Part shown: in pieces, positions 14,013 through 25,400 of the stretch
How the letters are laid out: each line of letters begins with the position of its first letter
How positions within the stretch are numbered: the stretch's first letter is position 1
Assembly: GCA_036874045.1 (NCBI GenBank)
Contig: CM072336.1
Location: forward strand, 23,945,501-24,009,500
Origin: Cymodocea nodosa
Taxonomy: Eukaryota; Streptophyta; Magnoliopsida; Alismatales; Cymodoceaceae
Length of the DNA: 64,000 nt
Direction: 5' to 3'
Position numbers and translations under genes: made by a program
The notes under the pieces: model-generated
Databases searched by the model: none
Told to the model about the DNA's origin: nothing
Seen by the model: only the letters and a program-made list of their open reading frames with translations

Positions 14013-16384
14013 CTGTAATGCGCTTGCAGAAGTTATTTGTTCAAGGCAGAGCAAGCTCTCTTGCAACACTATTTATCTTTGACTCCATCTCGTTGCTCCG
14101 CATCATTATATTATAGAACGATGCTGGAGCTTCCCTCTACAGCTTAACAAGAGAAGCACGCAAATGCGCAGAAGGGTATACTATGAAGTATAAATTGACG
14201 CACTGACACAAACCCCATGGCAGCCTTCAGGTTCTTCTACCGTGAAGGGTTGTAGATTACATGCACATATAAATTAACGTAAATATTTAGGAGAACCTCT
14301 GAGGATTTGTTCTGAAGTTTAATAGTCTGTATAGATGCAATAAACCCTAGCCTATGGGGCCTTGTATAAGAAATTTGCTTATTTCATACGCCTGCTTGTA
14401 ATCTTGCATCACCGTTATTATACTTTAGTCGTACCGATAAATTTTTTGTTATTACCATTATTTAAATAAATCCAGCTGAAAACCTTCCGAGTCATTCCAG
14501 TGAGTTAACTGATGAAACATGATTGTTTGATGGATTTTTATTGCTTAGATATCCTTTTAAAAGTTCTAAATAACTTGTATATTCTTTAAATCTTTAAAAG
14601 ATTTACATGAAAACATCAGTTAAAGATATACAAGTTATTTTTAAATTTTCTGTCAAACAAAAAATATATATTTTGCATCAGGCGTCGAATCATTCCTCAA
14701 AAGCTTCTCAGAACCCCTGGCGCTTCGTCTACCCTTTCCATAAAACCACAAGGCTGTCATTGTTGTCCAGTATTTATGATGATATGTTTGCTTGTTTTAC
14801 ACTGCGAAAAGAAATAGAAAAAGCTCAAAACATATTGAATGGGTGAGTACATCATACTACAAATACAACCATCTTTGTTCATTAATCCGAAGATTTGGAT
14901 GCAACATAGGTTCGAATTTGAGGATTTTGATAATTTTCTAAAATTTAAGGTACGACTTTACTTACAATCATATTAGACAAATAATGTATGCAACATAAAA
15001 ATTGAAAATTTTAAAATACCACAATTAAATGACAAAATAGGCACACAAGTTAAACATGATAATGTAATATCAAAACATGCATAAAAATATAAAAAATGTT
15101 ACATTTTCTGTGACGTGCAACGAAAACAATATATCTTAACAAATACATGCTGTGTTCCCAACAAGTTTATGTCGTACCTGAAGAAATTTAAAATATTTTT
15201 TCTAATACTTGTGAAGTGCATGTATGATGTATTTTCGAATTCTTACTTCCTAAATGGAAGCATAATTCCAAACTACCATATTAAGCACCATCAAACTACT
15301 AATAAGGTTTGTCGATAATGGATGGTATAGTTAATATTCTCTCACCTTATAAGATCCTTTAAAAAAAAAGAAACACTTTGTGTTCAATTCCAAAAAAAAG
15401 AGAGGCTCAGCACTGGAACAATGATCACTCCATGGCAATAACGGTAAAGTCCAGCAGCTTCTCACATTCTTCTGCCGACATTCTGTCTCTCACATCATTC
15501 TTGCAAGAGAATGCTGAAATCACTCAAGATGATTATGTAACAAATTCTTGGTTTGAGTGTGAAAAATATCGTTTCACTTTTAAAGTGTAATAATTTTAGA
15601 AAAGAGTATTATTATAGTAGTGATTTTAAAGAGACAAAAGTAAAAATTGAAAAGTGGTGTTTATTTGTTAGAATAGTACTATTTGTAGATTTATAAATTT
15701 ACTTTTTATTTAATTTTTTTGAAAATAAGTATTGTAATTAATATTTAATGTATTTTTTATTATTTTGATTGATACTGTAATATTACAAATTATCTGACAT
15801 AATACAATAGATAATTGAAAGATAATATTTTGAATTGATATCTGAAGGATAGATCAGAGATACTGTGTGAGGTATTTTACCAGGGGTATTCTGGTGAAAT
15901 CAATGTTAGGAGCAGATGCTCCAACCCAAAGTGCAGATTTCGAACCAGACTGGAAAAATATACTGCACAAAGGAGCTTGAGTGTACCGCTCCAACCCACG
16001 TCTAAATACGAACACGTTTGTTTAAACACGACTGTACCTAACCCCTACCATAGGTTAGAGTTAAGTACACCCTTAAACAACCACACCATAAACATGTCAC
16101 ACACTTAATTTTCACTAGTATGTATCAATCTAGGGGCCATATCAGCGGTTAGTGATTGGAACCTTCATCTCTACACAAACTACCTAAGCTCGTAAATAAA
16201 AAGAGAATACAAGGCTAAATCCTACACTACACATACCTTGTTTGAAAAGGTTAAATTCCATTAAACTAATTTATCCCAAGCTGTGAAACCACCGGTGGGA
16301 ATGTCACATATTGTCGTCTAGCGACACACCATACACTACATATACTGATACAAAGCCCCAATTACCACAGACTGCTTGTTGTCG
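14013..16384. other. Gap between convergent VPS34 and PWWP genes
   Basis: AT-rich DNA holding the 3' UTRs of two convergent genes. Apart from the hairpin at 14568-14640 no gene was recognised. Short open frames at 14607-14846 and 15378-15590 resemble no family known to me. The stretch 15564-15690 is weakly similar to 44475-44590, both ending in the shared string TTTATTTGTTAGAATAGTA, so a dispersed repeat is likely. Confidence 0.4.
14568..14640. repeat. Imperfect inverted repeat, 21-22 bp arms
   Basis: The left arm 14568-14589 and right arm 14620-14640 are reverse complements with a single one-base gap, separated by a 30-base loop. The arms are centred on AACTTGTATAT and ATATACAAGTT. It lies about 550 bp after the VPS34 stop and could be a small MITE or a hairpin transcript. 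No flanking target duplication was identified. Confidence 0.7.
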
Positions 16385-18472
16385 TCAGGTACGGCCTCCT
16401 ACACCACCATCACTGCCACCGCCATTTGGATTTGTTGTAGTTGCGAGTAACCTGTTCACCTTCTTCAGAAGTTCGTTCATCTCATCGACCAATTTTCCCA
16501 TTGTCTCTGGCTTCAACTCCCTAGTGGACTCTGCTGCACCCTCCCCATTTGCAGCAGATTCATTCAGTGTGGTTATCATTTCCTCAAGACTGGTCTTCAC
16601 AAAGTCGAGAGGAGGCTTGGGAACGGATGGTGACGTTGTCAACGCTGAACCGTGGTAGGGTTGTACAAGGTGAGGGGGAGGCATGATCTTTTTGCTCCTC
16701 ATCCCTCTCTTCTTCTCGGCCTTCCCATTTTCCAAGTCACCAGATACTTGTCCAACCGATACCGGATGTACAACAATACTGGGTCTCCCTTCATAGCTAC
16801 CCACATTGTCACTGCCGATGGACTTCTTTTTGGGGCGACCAATAGACCTGGGCTCTCCAAAACCAGCCGCATCATCAACACTTGCTGACTTCCTTTTCCT
16901 GGTCTTCTTGGGTTTATTAACTTCGCTGGCTTCATTGTCGTCGTCCAAACCATTGGCTTCAATACCTGGGCACATCACATTCACATCTATCAGACCATCA
17001 TCACCTTCTGCAACTCCATGAGACTTTCCTTCCACAGAAACGTTGATGTCAAAACCCAAAGTTTTCACCTTGATCTCCTCCTGAGCTTTTCCTGGCGACG
17101 TTCTTTTCTTACCACTCTTCGAACCAGAACCACCTTTCTCAGAATCACCGACAATTTGAAAACCACCTGGCTTGCCTTCTTGAGAAAACAGACCCGTCTC
17201 CATACCTGGGCTTCTCGCATTCGCAGCATCAACAGAACAAATGAAACTTCTGCTGTAATCATCATAATCAGAACCAGTGATATAAAACGAGCTGCGACAT
17301 CTATCAAAGAAGCCCCGGATAACAGAATCAAACTCGCTTTCCTCTAGATACATCGAATCAAGCGCCGTCAATCGCAACTCCAATAGTAATTCATTCACCG
17401 AACTGTTCTCTTCCAACACAAATCTTCTCTTACTGCATCTCACCATCGCCCTATTCTTGAGAAGCTGTCCTGTCTCAGAGTCCTCATATTTCATGGATGC
17501 CGGACCTCTCACTGAATTCCCGCTTCCGTGGTCCACCATTGTATATGGGGGGCACAAATACTTGCTCTTCTTCCGTTCCCGCCTGCCTGTAGTTTGGTCA
17601 CCTTCCTCAGCTTCGTCACCGGCATCAGCATCAATCAACTCCTCACCCACCACTTCCTTCCTCTTCTTCCTGCTCTTCCCCACCGAAGGCTCCGATTTCT
17701 CCTCCTCTTCTTCACCGTCAGCACTAGCATTAACATCCAACCCGGTCTCGGCGATCAACTCCGCCATGCTCCTCTCCTTCTTTGTCTTGTGGTGCGACCG
17801 ACTTCCCACACTTGTCTCCATCCTCGCCGCATTCCCCGCCTTCGCCCCATCCTCCGCAATCCCCTTCCACTCGTTCCACTCCGGCAATGTCGCGTACCTC
17901 CCAAGATAACTCCAGTACACTGCCACGCAACTGCGGAACACCGCCGACTCCAACAAACCCACCGACGACGACACATCGCAAGCGACATCCCTGAACCTCC
18001 TGAAGAACTCACGGGGTCTCCGTAGATCCCCAATCGGTAATCCGTGAACCCGTCCCTTCGGCGCGGCCACACCATCCTTAATCCCGGCGTTCACTACCAG
18101 CGAACGGTCCAGCTTCCTCCTCGACTCCTCCCGTACACATTCGCATGTCATCTCCATCTCCAAACACCTTCCCAGCTCATCAAGCGCAGCCTCCACAGCC
18201 GCAACAAACCCCTTCCCTCTACTCTGTCGCACCAACCCGTCGAACTCTGCCACGAACGGCTTCAACTGCGCGGCATCGCACCACGCGAACATCCCGTTCC
18301 CGAAGAACGCGACTAGCACGGCGGACTCTGCATCCTTCGGCTTCGCCTGTGACGCCGCGTCCGATGCGGAGGAAGGATGGTGGACCTGTCCCGGCCACCA
18401 ATGCTGGTTCTTGAGCTTGCCCCAGACGAAATCTCCAGGGGAGAGGTGCGAATGATCCTCTTCACCGTCCAT
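16385..18472 (-). CDS. PWWP-domain chromatin protein
   Basis: A single-exon gene of 695 aa starting at the ATG at 18472, in the context GAGATGG. The PWWP domain begins at about residue 9 with GDFVWGKLKNQHWWPGQV. PWWP domains read methylated histone H3 tails, and plant members act in nuclear complexes, including those controlling flowering genes. The middle is acidic with many lysine/arginine runs such as KSRKKRKE and KPKKTRKRK, likely nuclear localisation signals. The C-terminal 70 residues contain the segment PPLDFVKTSLEEMITTLNE and a leucine-rich helix, a tail I recall in plant PWWP proteins. The frame stays open upstream to an ATG at 18703, giving a 772-aa form with 11 prolines encoded by the 31-C run. 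That start is less likely because it depends on an unstable homopolymer. The exact paralogue was not determined. Confidence 0.85.
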   Translation of the reverse strand: MDGEEDHSHLSPGDFVWGKLKNQHWWPGQVHHPSSASDAASQAKPKDAESAVLVAFFGNGMFAWCDAAQLKPFVAEFDGLVRQSRGKGFVAAVEAALDELGRCLEMEMTCECVREESRRKLDRSLVVNAGIKDGVAAPKGRVHGLPIGDLRRPREFFRRFRDVACDVSSSVGLLESAVFRSCVAVYWSYLGRYATLPEWNEWKGIAEDGAKAGNAARMETSVGSRSHHKTKKERSMAELIAETGLDVNASADGEEEEEKSEPSVGKSRKKRKEVVGEELIDADAGDEAEEGDQTTGRRERKKSKYLCPPYTMVDHGSGNSVRGPASMKYEDSETGQLLKNRAMVRCSKRRFVLEENSSVNELLLELRLTALDSMYLEESEFDSVIRGFFDRCRSSFYITGSDYDDYSRSFICSVDAANARSPGMETGLFSQEGKPGGFQIVGDSEKGGSGSKSGKKRTSPGKAQEEIKVKTLGFDINVSVEGKSHGVAEGDDGLIDVNVMCPGIEANGLDDDNEASEVNKPKKTRKRKSASVDDAAGFGEPRSIGRPKKKSIGSDNVGSYEGRPSIVVHPVSVGQVSGDLENGKAEKKRGMRSKKIMPPPHLVQPYHGSALTTSPSVPKPPLDFVKTSLEEMITTLNESAANGEGAAESTRELKPETMGKLVDEMNELLKKVNRLLATTTNPNGGGSDGGVGGRT

Positions 18473-18564
18473 CTCGCGGATCACGGCAAGGCCGACTTCC
18501 TCTAGGGTTTGGGGGGGATGCAAGCTAGGGTTTGAGGCGGACGACGGGCGTGCTAGTGCTGGAA

Positions 18565-18596
<32 letters not shown>

Positions 18597-19245
18597 GGTG
18601 AGAAGTCAGAAAGCAGGAAGGCGTGGGTGAAGGGGTGGACTTGTGATTTTCGGAGTTCTCTTAATTTTGTCAGGTAAAATTTGTGTTGTTTTTCGATAAT
18701 CATGGTCTTTTTTACGATAAGTCCAAGTTTTGCTTTGCCAGACTTACGTAAAAGTTTAAGGTTACAAGAGTTTTTTATTTTTCAATTCTTACAATTGTAA
18801 AATAAAAACTTGAAGTATAGTATTTCTAACATATCTTATTTGACTTTTTATTTTATTTCTCACTTCTTATATTTCTAAGATTTTCTTTACGATCCAAAAT
18901 CTTCGTAAAAAATGCGATTTAGTTTCCACTTAAACGATGTAGAAAATATTTTTAATAATTTCTTTCTCTTATAGTGTATTTATTATATATGTACAAGTAC
19001 ATACAAAATAATGTAGAATTATTATTTAAAGTTGATTTGATAAATATTTATTCAAATTTGATTTAATCCTAATCATATTTCATGCTTTTTTTTGCGAGGT
19101 GACGGCGAAGGTCCTCGTGTGAGAGTAAAGGAGAAAATGGTTTTAAACTATCGAATTATTTGTTTTGCAGGTTAATCACGTTTGATGTTATTAAATCATA
19201 TATTTTAATTTAAACACGAATTCTTATAATTGTTCTATTAACTGA
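18473..19245. other. Divergent intergenic region, PWWP and ISU-like loci
   Basis: Shared upstream region of the leftward PWWP gene and the rightward ISU-like locus. It goes from GC-rich near the PWWP start to very AT-rich at 18710-19080. No TATA element could be assigned with confidence. There is no coding potential beyond the possible N-terminal PWWP extension up to 18703. Confidence 0.5.
18565..18595. repeat. 31-G homopolymer in the 5' leader of the PWWP gene
   Basis: Thirty-one consecutive G on the plus strand (C in the PWWP transcript), 93 bp before the preferred start codon. It would favour G-quadruplex formation on the template strand. Its length is also the kind of run that sequencing and assembly often get wrong. 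Confidence 0.95.
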
Positions 19246-21947
19246 ATCGCACGTTATTTAATAATAGATGAGTCTCCAAAGGTAGTTGTAAGATTTCAGG
19301 GAGGAGGGGAGAGGTCGTCGCCGGCGACGACGCTGCGGAGCGCAGGGAAGAGGACGCTGGCGGGGGTGGGACTGGGGCTGGCGTCGGTCCCAAGGCAAGC
19401 GGGGGCGGGGGTGAGGAAGTACCATGAGAGAGTCGTAGATCACTACAACAACCCCAGGAACGTGGGGATGTTCGACAAGGAGGATCCCACCGTCGGGACG
19501 GGGCTTGTCGGAGCCCCCGCCTGTGGGGATGTCATGAAGCTGCAGATCAAGGTCGACCAGGAGACCGGGAAGATGGTCGACCCTTGCTTCAAAACCTTCG
19601 GCTGTGGATCCGCCATTGCCTCCTCCTCCGTCGGTACATTGTCTATGTTTTTTTTTAGGTAAAATTTTTCTCTTTCATACTTTTTTTTTTGTACGATTGA
19701 GTCTCCCCTGATTCTGAATGTTAAAGTTTATATTGAAGTGATTTGTTTGCTTGATCTCGGCTTATCCAAAACCTTGACAAATGGAAAGGTTTGTTTAGTT
19801 GTTTTTAGCTCAATAGGCAGGAGTCAGGAGGCTTCGTGGGATTGATGGGTTTTTTATTGCTTCTTTTTTATGCCCATTTTGTGCTTTCTTGTCAAACTAT
19901 GTATCAGTAATTGATTGTCAATTGTTGTTTTTTTGTGGATTTGATTTGTCCTCTTTGTCAGAAAGCTGTTTCTCATCTTTAGATTATCCTGATTGGGATC
20001 GAATTTGTGTTCCCGCTGATTCCAAATGATGAATTCGTTGAGATAATGTCAGTTATCTTCTCAGTTCGAGGTAGTTTTTATTTTGACAAAACAGTTCCAG
20101 ATGGTTTTGACATTGGATTAGGTATTTGGTTGATCTAAGTAAGATTAATTAAATGTTTGGCGGTCGGGAGGGTTGGTACAGTTTCAAATTTCCTCCCTTT
20201 TTTAGTGGAACATCTTGCTTTCCAAACTTCCTGATTAATGATGATGATCATACAACTGATTTACATTTTATCTTCTGTTTTGATTTTTAGTCCATTTTTT
20301 AGTTTTCTGGCCCTGGTAAAATAGACTCACTTTTATTGAGGTGCCAAGACACATGGATGCCAAGCCAATGAGCTTAGGTGCCCATATAATATATTTATTT
20401 TTTATTTTTCTGTATATATTATATACATTTTATAAATATTTAATAGTAACTATGTAAACAATACTGAAATACATAAATATTCTTAATATAGCATCAACAT
20501 ACGAAGTGTAATAATACTAATGTGTATATTTTGGAAATGCATATGATCATATATTTCAATAATTATGTATATTTCAGTAATATTCCATTGTATGTGTTTG
20601 TGGGCACATGCATGACTGTGTGTTGTAACGAAAAATCTTAGAATATATATATATATTTAATTAAAAAAGCCAACAAAAGATACCCTAACTACGACAAGGT
20701 GAGGCGGACAATCCAGGTGTGACCAAATCATGTCTGCCTTGATAACTATGGTAGTATGACGTGACTTGTGCCAAGTATGAAACCATGCACACCATTTCTT
20801 TTGTGTTTCTTGATTGAATGCTCGTGCATGATCTAATATTATCTGTCTGCATGTGTTTAGGAGCTCCTGTTACATAGTGATTTGGAACTTTTTTGTATGT
20901 CAAATTTACTCGTAACCAAGATGATATTTTATATTTATGGAATTCCATCTTCGTGGTTCTGGTGATGAATTATTAAGATGGCTATATGGAGGATTTTTTT
21001 TTTGAGTCTTATTCGTGTTTTTGTGACACCAGATGTGATTTTGTGTTTTTTATGAGATGAGTGCCTTACGGTGAAACTTCCATCTCTTGTTGAACTATAT
21101 TTGAGAGTTCGGCCATGAAAGGTGGTGTGGTTAGGACAACTATTTTCATCGCTTTGTTCATCCCCTACCTCCCGTCAGTTACCCACATCCTTTTTTCCCT
21201 TCAGATCCTTTGTTCCCTCTAGTGATCTTCCCTCTGCCTTCCCTGATGACCCATTCCTTCTTCCTTCTAGCTGATCCATTTTTAATCTCATCTTTCTCCC
21301 AAGATAGCTGTCTGTTCCCCCAGCGTGCTGTTCTTCCCCCAACCCCACCATGCTGTTCTTCCCCCAACCCCACCATGCTGTTCTCCCCCAGCCTAAAGAT
21401 GTTGGGCTCTTTCTCTTCCTTCATCATTGCTCATTGCCACTTGAAACTCGGTGGTCTAGAGCTTTAGGGATCTATGTTGCGTATGTTTTCTTCCAGCAAC
21501 AAATCATGGTGAGATTCAAAGAAACGAGTTACATCTCATCCTTCAATTTGAAGGTGATACGATATTTTAGACAACTGTACATTAAAACAGCCGAGTTTAA
21601 TCTTCAACTAGAATTTTAGTGTTGATCATGTACTCTTGATAGCTTAGTTTCAATCCTTACTTTGATCTTACTCTCAGATCATTGTTGATCATTTTGATTC
21701 TATGCTATGCTTTGTTGGCAGTTGTCATCCAGTCTTTTTTTCTATTTTCCATGCAATTATATAGGCCTTTTCAAGTTTTGCCCATCCTAATGTTTACTTT
21801 CGGCTGTACAGGGAAATTGGAAAACATCTTTCACTTCCCTCTGTAAAGCAACATTGCAGCATGCTTGCGGAGGATGCAATTAAGGCAGCAGTGAAGGACT
21901 ATGAATTGAAGAAGGCCGGGGTTGGAAAGCAGCCAGCGCTTAGTTAA
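19246..21947 (+). pseudogene. Mitochondrial Fe-S scaffold ISU-like, lacking start and middle exon
   Basis: ISU scaffolds assemble [2Fe-2S] clusters in mitochondria. The first coding block runs to the donor after 19633 and encodes YHERVVDHYNNPRNVG, GAPACGDVMK and FGCGSAIASSS, with the first two cluster cysteines. The last block, 21812-21947, encodes HLSLPSVKQHCSMLAEDAI with the third cysteine and ends KQPALS. The roughly 20-residue piece that normally joins them (containing WVKGK) was not found anywhere in 19634-21811. Direct joining of the two blocks shifts frame and stops quickly. The first block is open back to a TGA at 19243 but has no in-frame ATG; an acceptor-like TTTCAG ends at 19299, so an upstream exon is possible but unseen. 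The chaperone-binding motif LPPVK reads LPSVK. Most likely a decayed copy; an assembly deletion is the alternative. Confidence 0.75.
20330..20690. repeat. Dispersed repeat, copy 1 (in the ISU-like intron)
   Basis: Similar over about 350 bp to 47560-47990. Both have a GGTGCC-rich start, then a block around TATAAATATTTAATAGT, then AATACTGAAATACATAAAT or AATATTGAGATACATAAAT. In the second copy GGTGCCTTGGCA at the start and TGCCCACC at the end suggest degenerate inverted termini, as in a non-autonomous DNA transposon. Confidence 0.45.
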
Positions 21948-22433
21948 AGATCTCGGGCTCTTCATGTTGGATCGTTTACCAAGGTCTATGCTTTACTCTA
22001 ATATGATGTACTGGTGGTGCTTTGAACTCTTCATAGACTCTGCATTCAGGGTCCTTCATAATATTTGTTTAGACTTTAAGGAATATGTAAAGCTAGGGAT
22101 TTGGACTAATTGGGCTAACCTGTCTAGCAAGGAAGATGAACTCTGGTGCATTCCAACCTTTCAATTTTGCTGAATTGTCCGTTCATTTCATGTATGACTT
22201 GCTGTCAATATTATCTGAAATCTTGCTGCTAGGAATAAATCTATGTTGTTAATACAAGTGAAAAGAGGTGGCTTTCCATCAAATAAAAAGGATGACAATG
22301 ATTCAGAAGCGGATGCATGCACATATTTAAACTCAACGTTATTTTAGTTTTGCAGGAACACAAGGTGATAATGGAAACAAAGGGGTAGGGGGATGTATTC
22401 GAAATCATCCACTCAAATGACCGTTTCCAGTTT
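21948..22433. other. Short gap between ISU-like locus and MTOPVIB
   Basis: AT-rich, with the 3' sides of two convergent loci facing each other. No gene or repeat was recognised; open frames here carry no family signature. Confidence 0.4.
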
Positions 22434-25400
22434 CTAAAACAGGCCTTCATGAGCCCAAGCATAATCTTCTTCTCCTTCTTCACTATTTTGTTGGTAAGAA
22501 CCGTCCTCATCTCCTTGGGTCCCTTCACATTCAAAGAGGGAGGAACTCTCTTGTCTTCCTCTTTTTTTGTTCCTGTCGTTCATTACTATAGCATTGATGA
22601 TTTTCTCCCTAATGCAAGATTCCACTCTCCCATCCACTTGAACGTCCACTGGCTGTAGACCAAGAAGTGACACACATTCTGCTTGGAAGCTTGAGTCATT
22701 TGACGACAATATCAAACCAGCGAGCGTTCTTGAAAGTTCTGGGGCATAACTTAGTACCTGAAGATACACTTTCTCAAGTGGTAAGCAGCAGCATATTTAT
22801 AAGAACAATATACGTTTCTATGAAAACAAACTTGTTAGAAATAAAAGGTGATTAGGTTTTGGTTCATGTATAACATGTTCTACTGTAGAGGCAAGCTGGT
22901 CTGGATGTCAATTAGCAAACAAAAAGAAAAAGAGTGCTGCCCCCTTGAGCAACAAATGTGGCCTGAGCTTGACGGATACTACCATATATAAAAATCCATT
23001 TATTCTATCATACCATGTACTTTAACAATAATCATTAGTATTAAGAGCAAAGTGGGATCCGAGAAGTTGCCCAAAACAGAAAAGGAAAACAGATAATTTT
23101 GAAGACAGATCATTAGTATTAGGAGTGTATATTGTTTAACCCATTAAGTCTGAAAACATAAAAGATGTAGGATTGCAATAGAAAAGAGAACTGCCGTGTG
23201 AAATTATTTTTTCCTATATCTTACCACTAGAAAATAAAAAACCTAAATGTATTCTATCATACAGATTTCCACGGATAGTATTCACCAAACTAAGAAGATG
23301 CAAAATGGCATTGAGAACAAAAAAGGGCTGCAGCAAGATTCTAAGATATTATGGATTACCTTGGAGGACTGCCGACTTAAAAGGATTCCTTCATACTTTG
23401 ACTTAAGATCATCCAAAGCAAATTGAACTGCTCTTTTTATAATGCTCTTTTCGGTTGGAGACCTTTGTTGTGCCTGTGTTGTATTTATTGTATTTGGTGT
23501 AAAGGATATGCATGATATAAGAAACAGAAATGTATCTGAGGACCAGTATATTACGCATAAAAGTTATATTATCTAAAAGCATACAAATATTTAAGTAGTG
23601 GTTACTTGATACTTGTATGTACTACTAATATGCAGGAGTTAACACTAAAGAAATTACCAATGACAATTACTAGACTTAAAAATGCTTCAGAGAGCTAAGG
23701 GCATATAAGTGCCTTCAGCAAGCATCTTTGTTTGAGCGGTCTGCTCACAGACATATTAGAGGACCAATCACAAACTTTGACAGAAATATTAAATCCTAAA
23801 ATATAAATGGCTTGAAAATTAGTAAAATTAGACAAACACAACCCAAGAGAAGTATTAGTTCTATCTACAATTTTCGTCACTTTTTTATCATTCCTTGGTG
23901 GTATAGCATATACCTGTAGTTTTGGATATTGTCTGCCATAGGAGTGGAGAGCTATCACAATATGAGAAAATGAAGATAAATTCTCCCATTCGAGAACATG
24001 GAAAGAACATTCATCTGTAAACTCTGTTTTCAGTTTTAGGCCATAACTCTGCCAGTTTACGCTTTTCAATGCATTGAAAGTGGACTGTGAGATCGTGCGG
24101 GGTGAGAATTCTTGGAAATACAAAACCTGGAAAATGCATCCACCTTTTGGTGTGTCAAATTAGCAAATATGAAACAAATCTTATTATCAGTATCCGTATT
24201 CCTATCATAGTAAAACAATTTTTTGAAGAATAAAGAATATTGAATGTAGGATTGAAAATGAATGCTGTCGGCATTCAACACAAACCTCTGACTTCAAGCA
24301 ACATCCCTGAGAACAGGACTTGCAAGATGCAAGAGCCATGCCAACCATTGCTATTGCAACTTCTACTGTCTGTCCTGCAGCATTACGAGCAACTCCATTT
24401 CCCAACTTTAAGTGCTCCCTGCAGGGCATCCAGCACGACAGAATAAGTGAGCATACCCAAGCAAAAAAGAATACACATACATACATGAAAATACATGTGC
24501 AAATGTATTGGAAAAGAAAAATCAGAGAAATCTTGACAATAAAACCTATGCTAATTTTAAAGTTGTGCATGTTACAGTTACAAAAGATTTTTCTCAGAAG
24601 AATATGATCCAAAATGAAGGCAACAAATGGACCTAATTGCCTATGTAACTATAACCACGGTATTTGCTTGTATCGGTATTCAGTAGTCAAGAGAAAGCAG
24701 GCTCTTAGCTGTGCTGTGTGAAGATACTAAGGCACCAATGATTTGAGAAGATTTGTAATTCATCTAGCTAATTTGTTGTAAACCCCAGTTTTATAATACC
24801 ATCTAAGTCAATTATTGTGCTTCAAAACCACAATTTTTAGCATTTTAATTTTTAATTGAGCCTGTTCGTGCTTCCCTTAATCAATTTTTTTCTATAGAAT
24901 TTTTGGTTTTGTATGTACATGGTTGTATCCTTGTATCTTGCTTCTTCAAGTTCCTGCATGTCATGCATCCTGTTCCCATGCTGATGACATTTATGTCTCT
25001 GTCCACAAATTATATGCCTGGTTAACTTAAATGAGGGATTGGAACAAAAGTTTGTAGAATGTGAACAACTGAACAAATTATATTTAAAATATTTTTCCCA
25101 AAACATGTAACGAACTTTTAAGTTTTATCCCGACTCACTATTATGTTGTACTTTGCTTTTAGCATAGCTTCTTTCTCATGATGCTGCCGGGTCACATGTG
25201 GTAACCTTTTAGGTGAAAACCCTTGTCTAGTACTATCACAAAATACTACGTTAGATTGTGCTAAAAATAAAATACGGATACTAACATATCACCCCGAATC
25301 CAATCCATTGGTTACCATTGGTGTCCTCATCAAAATCAAATATTATGGCCTGATGAGTATTGCAATATTTGAATTCATTTACAATCTTCTAGTGAAATAC

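Noticed and set aside
18473-18703. Longer PWWP protein starting at ATG 18703
   Set aside because: The extension is translated from the 31-C run and ordinary leader sequence, has no conserved content, and precedes a well-placed ATG next to the PWWP domain. It is kept only as an alternative.
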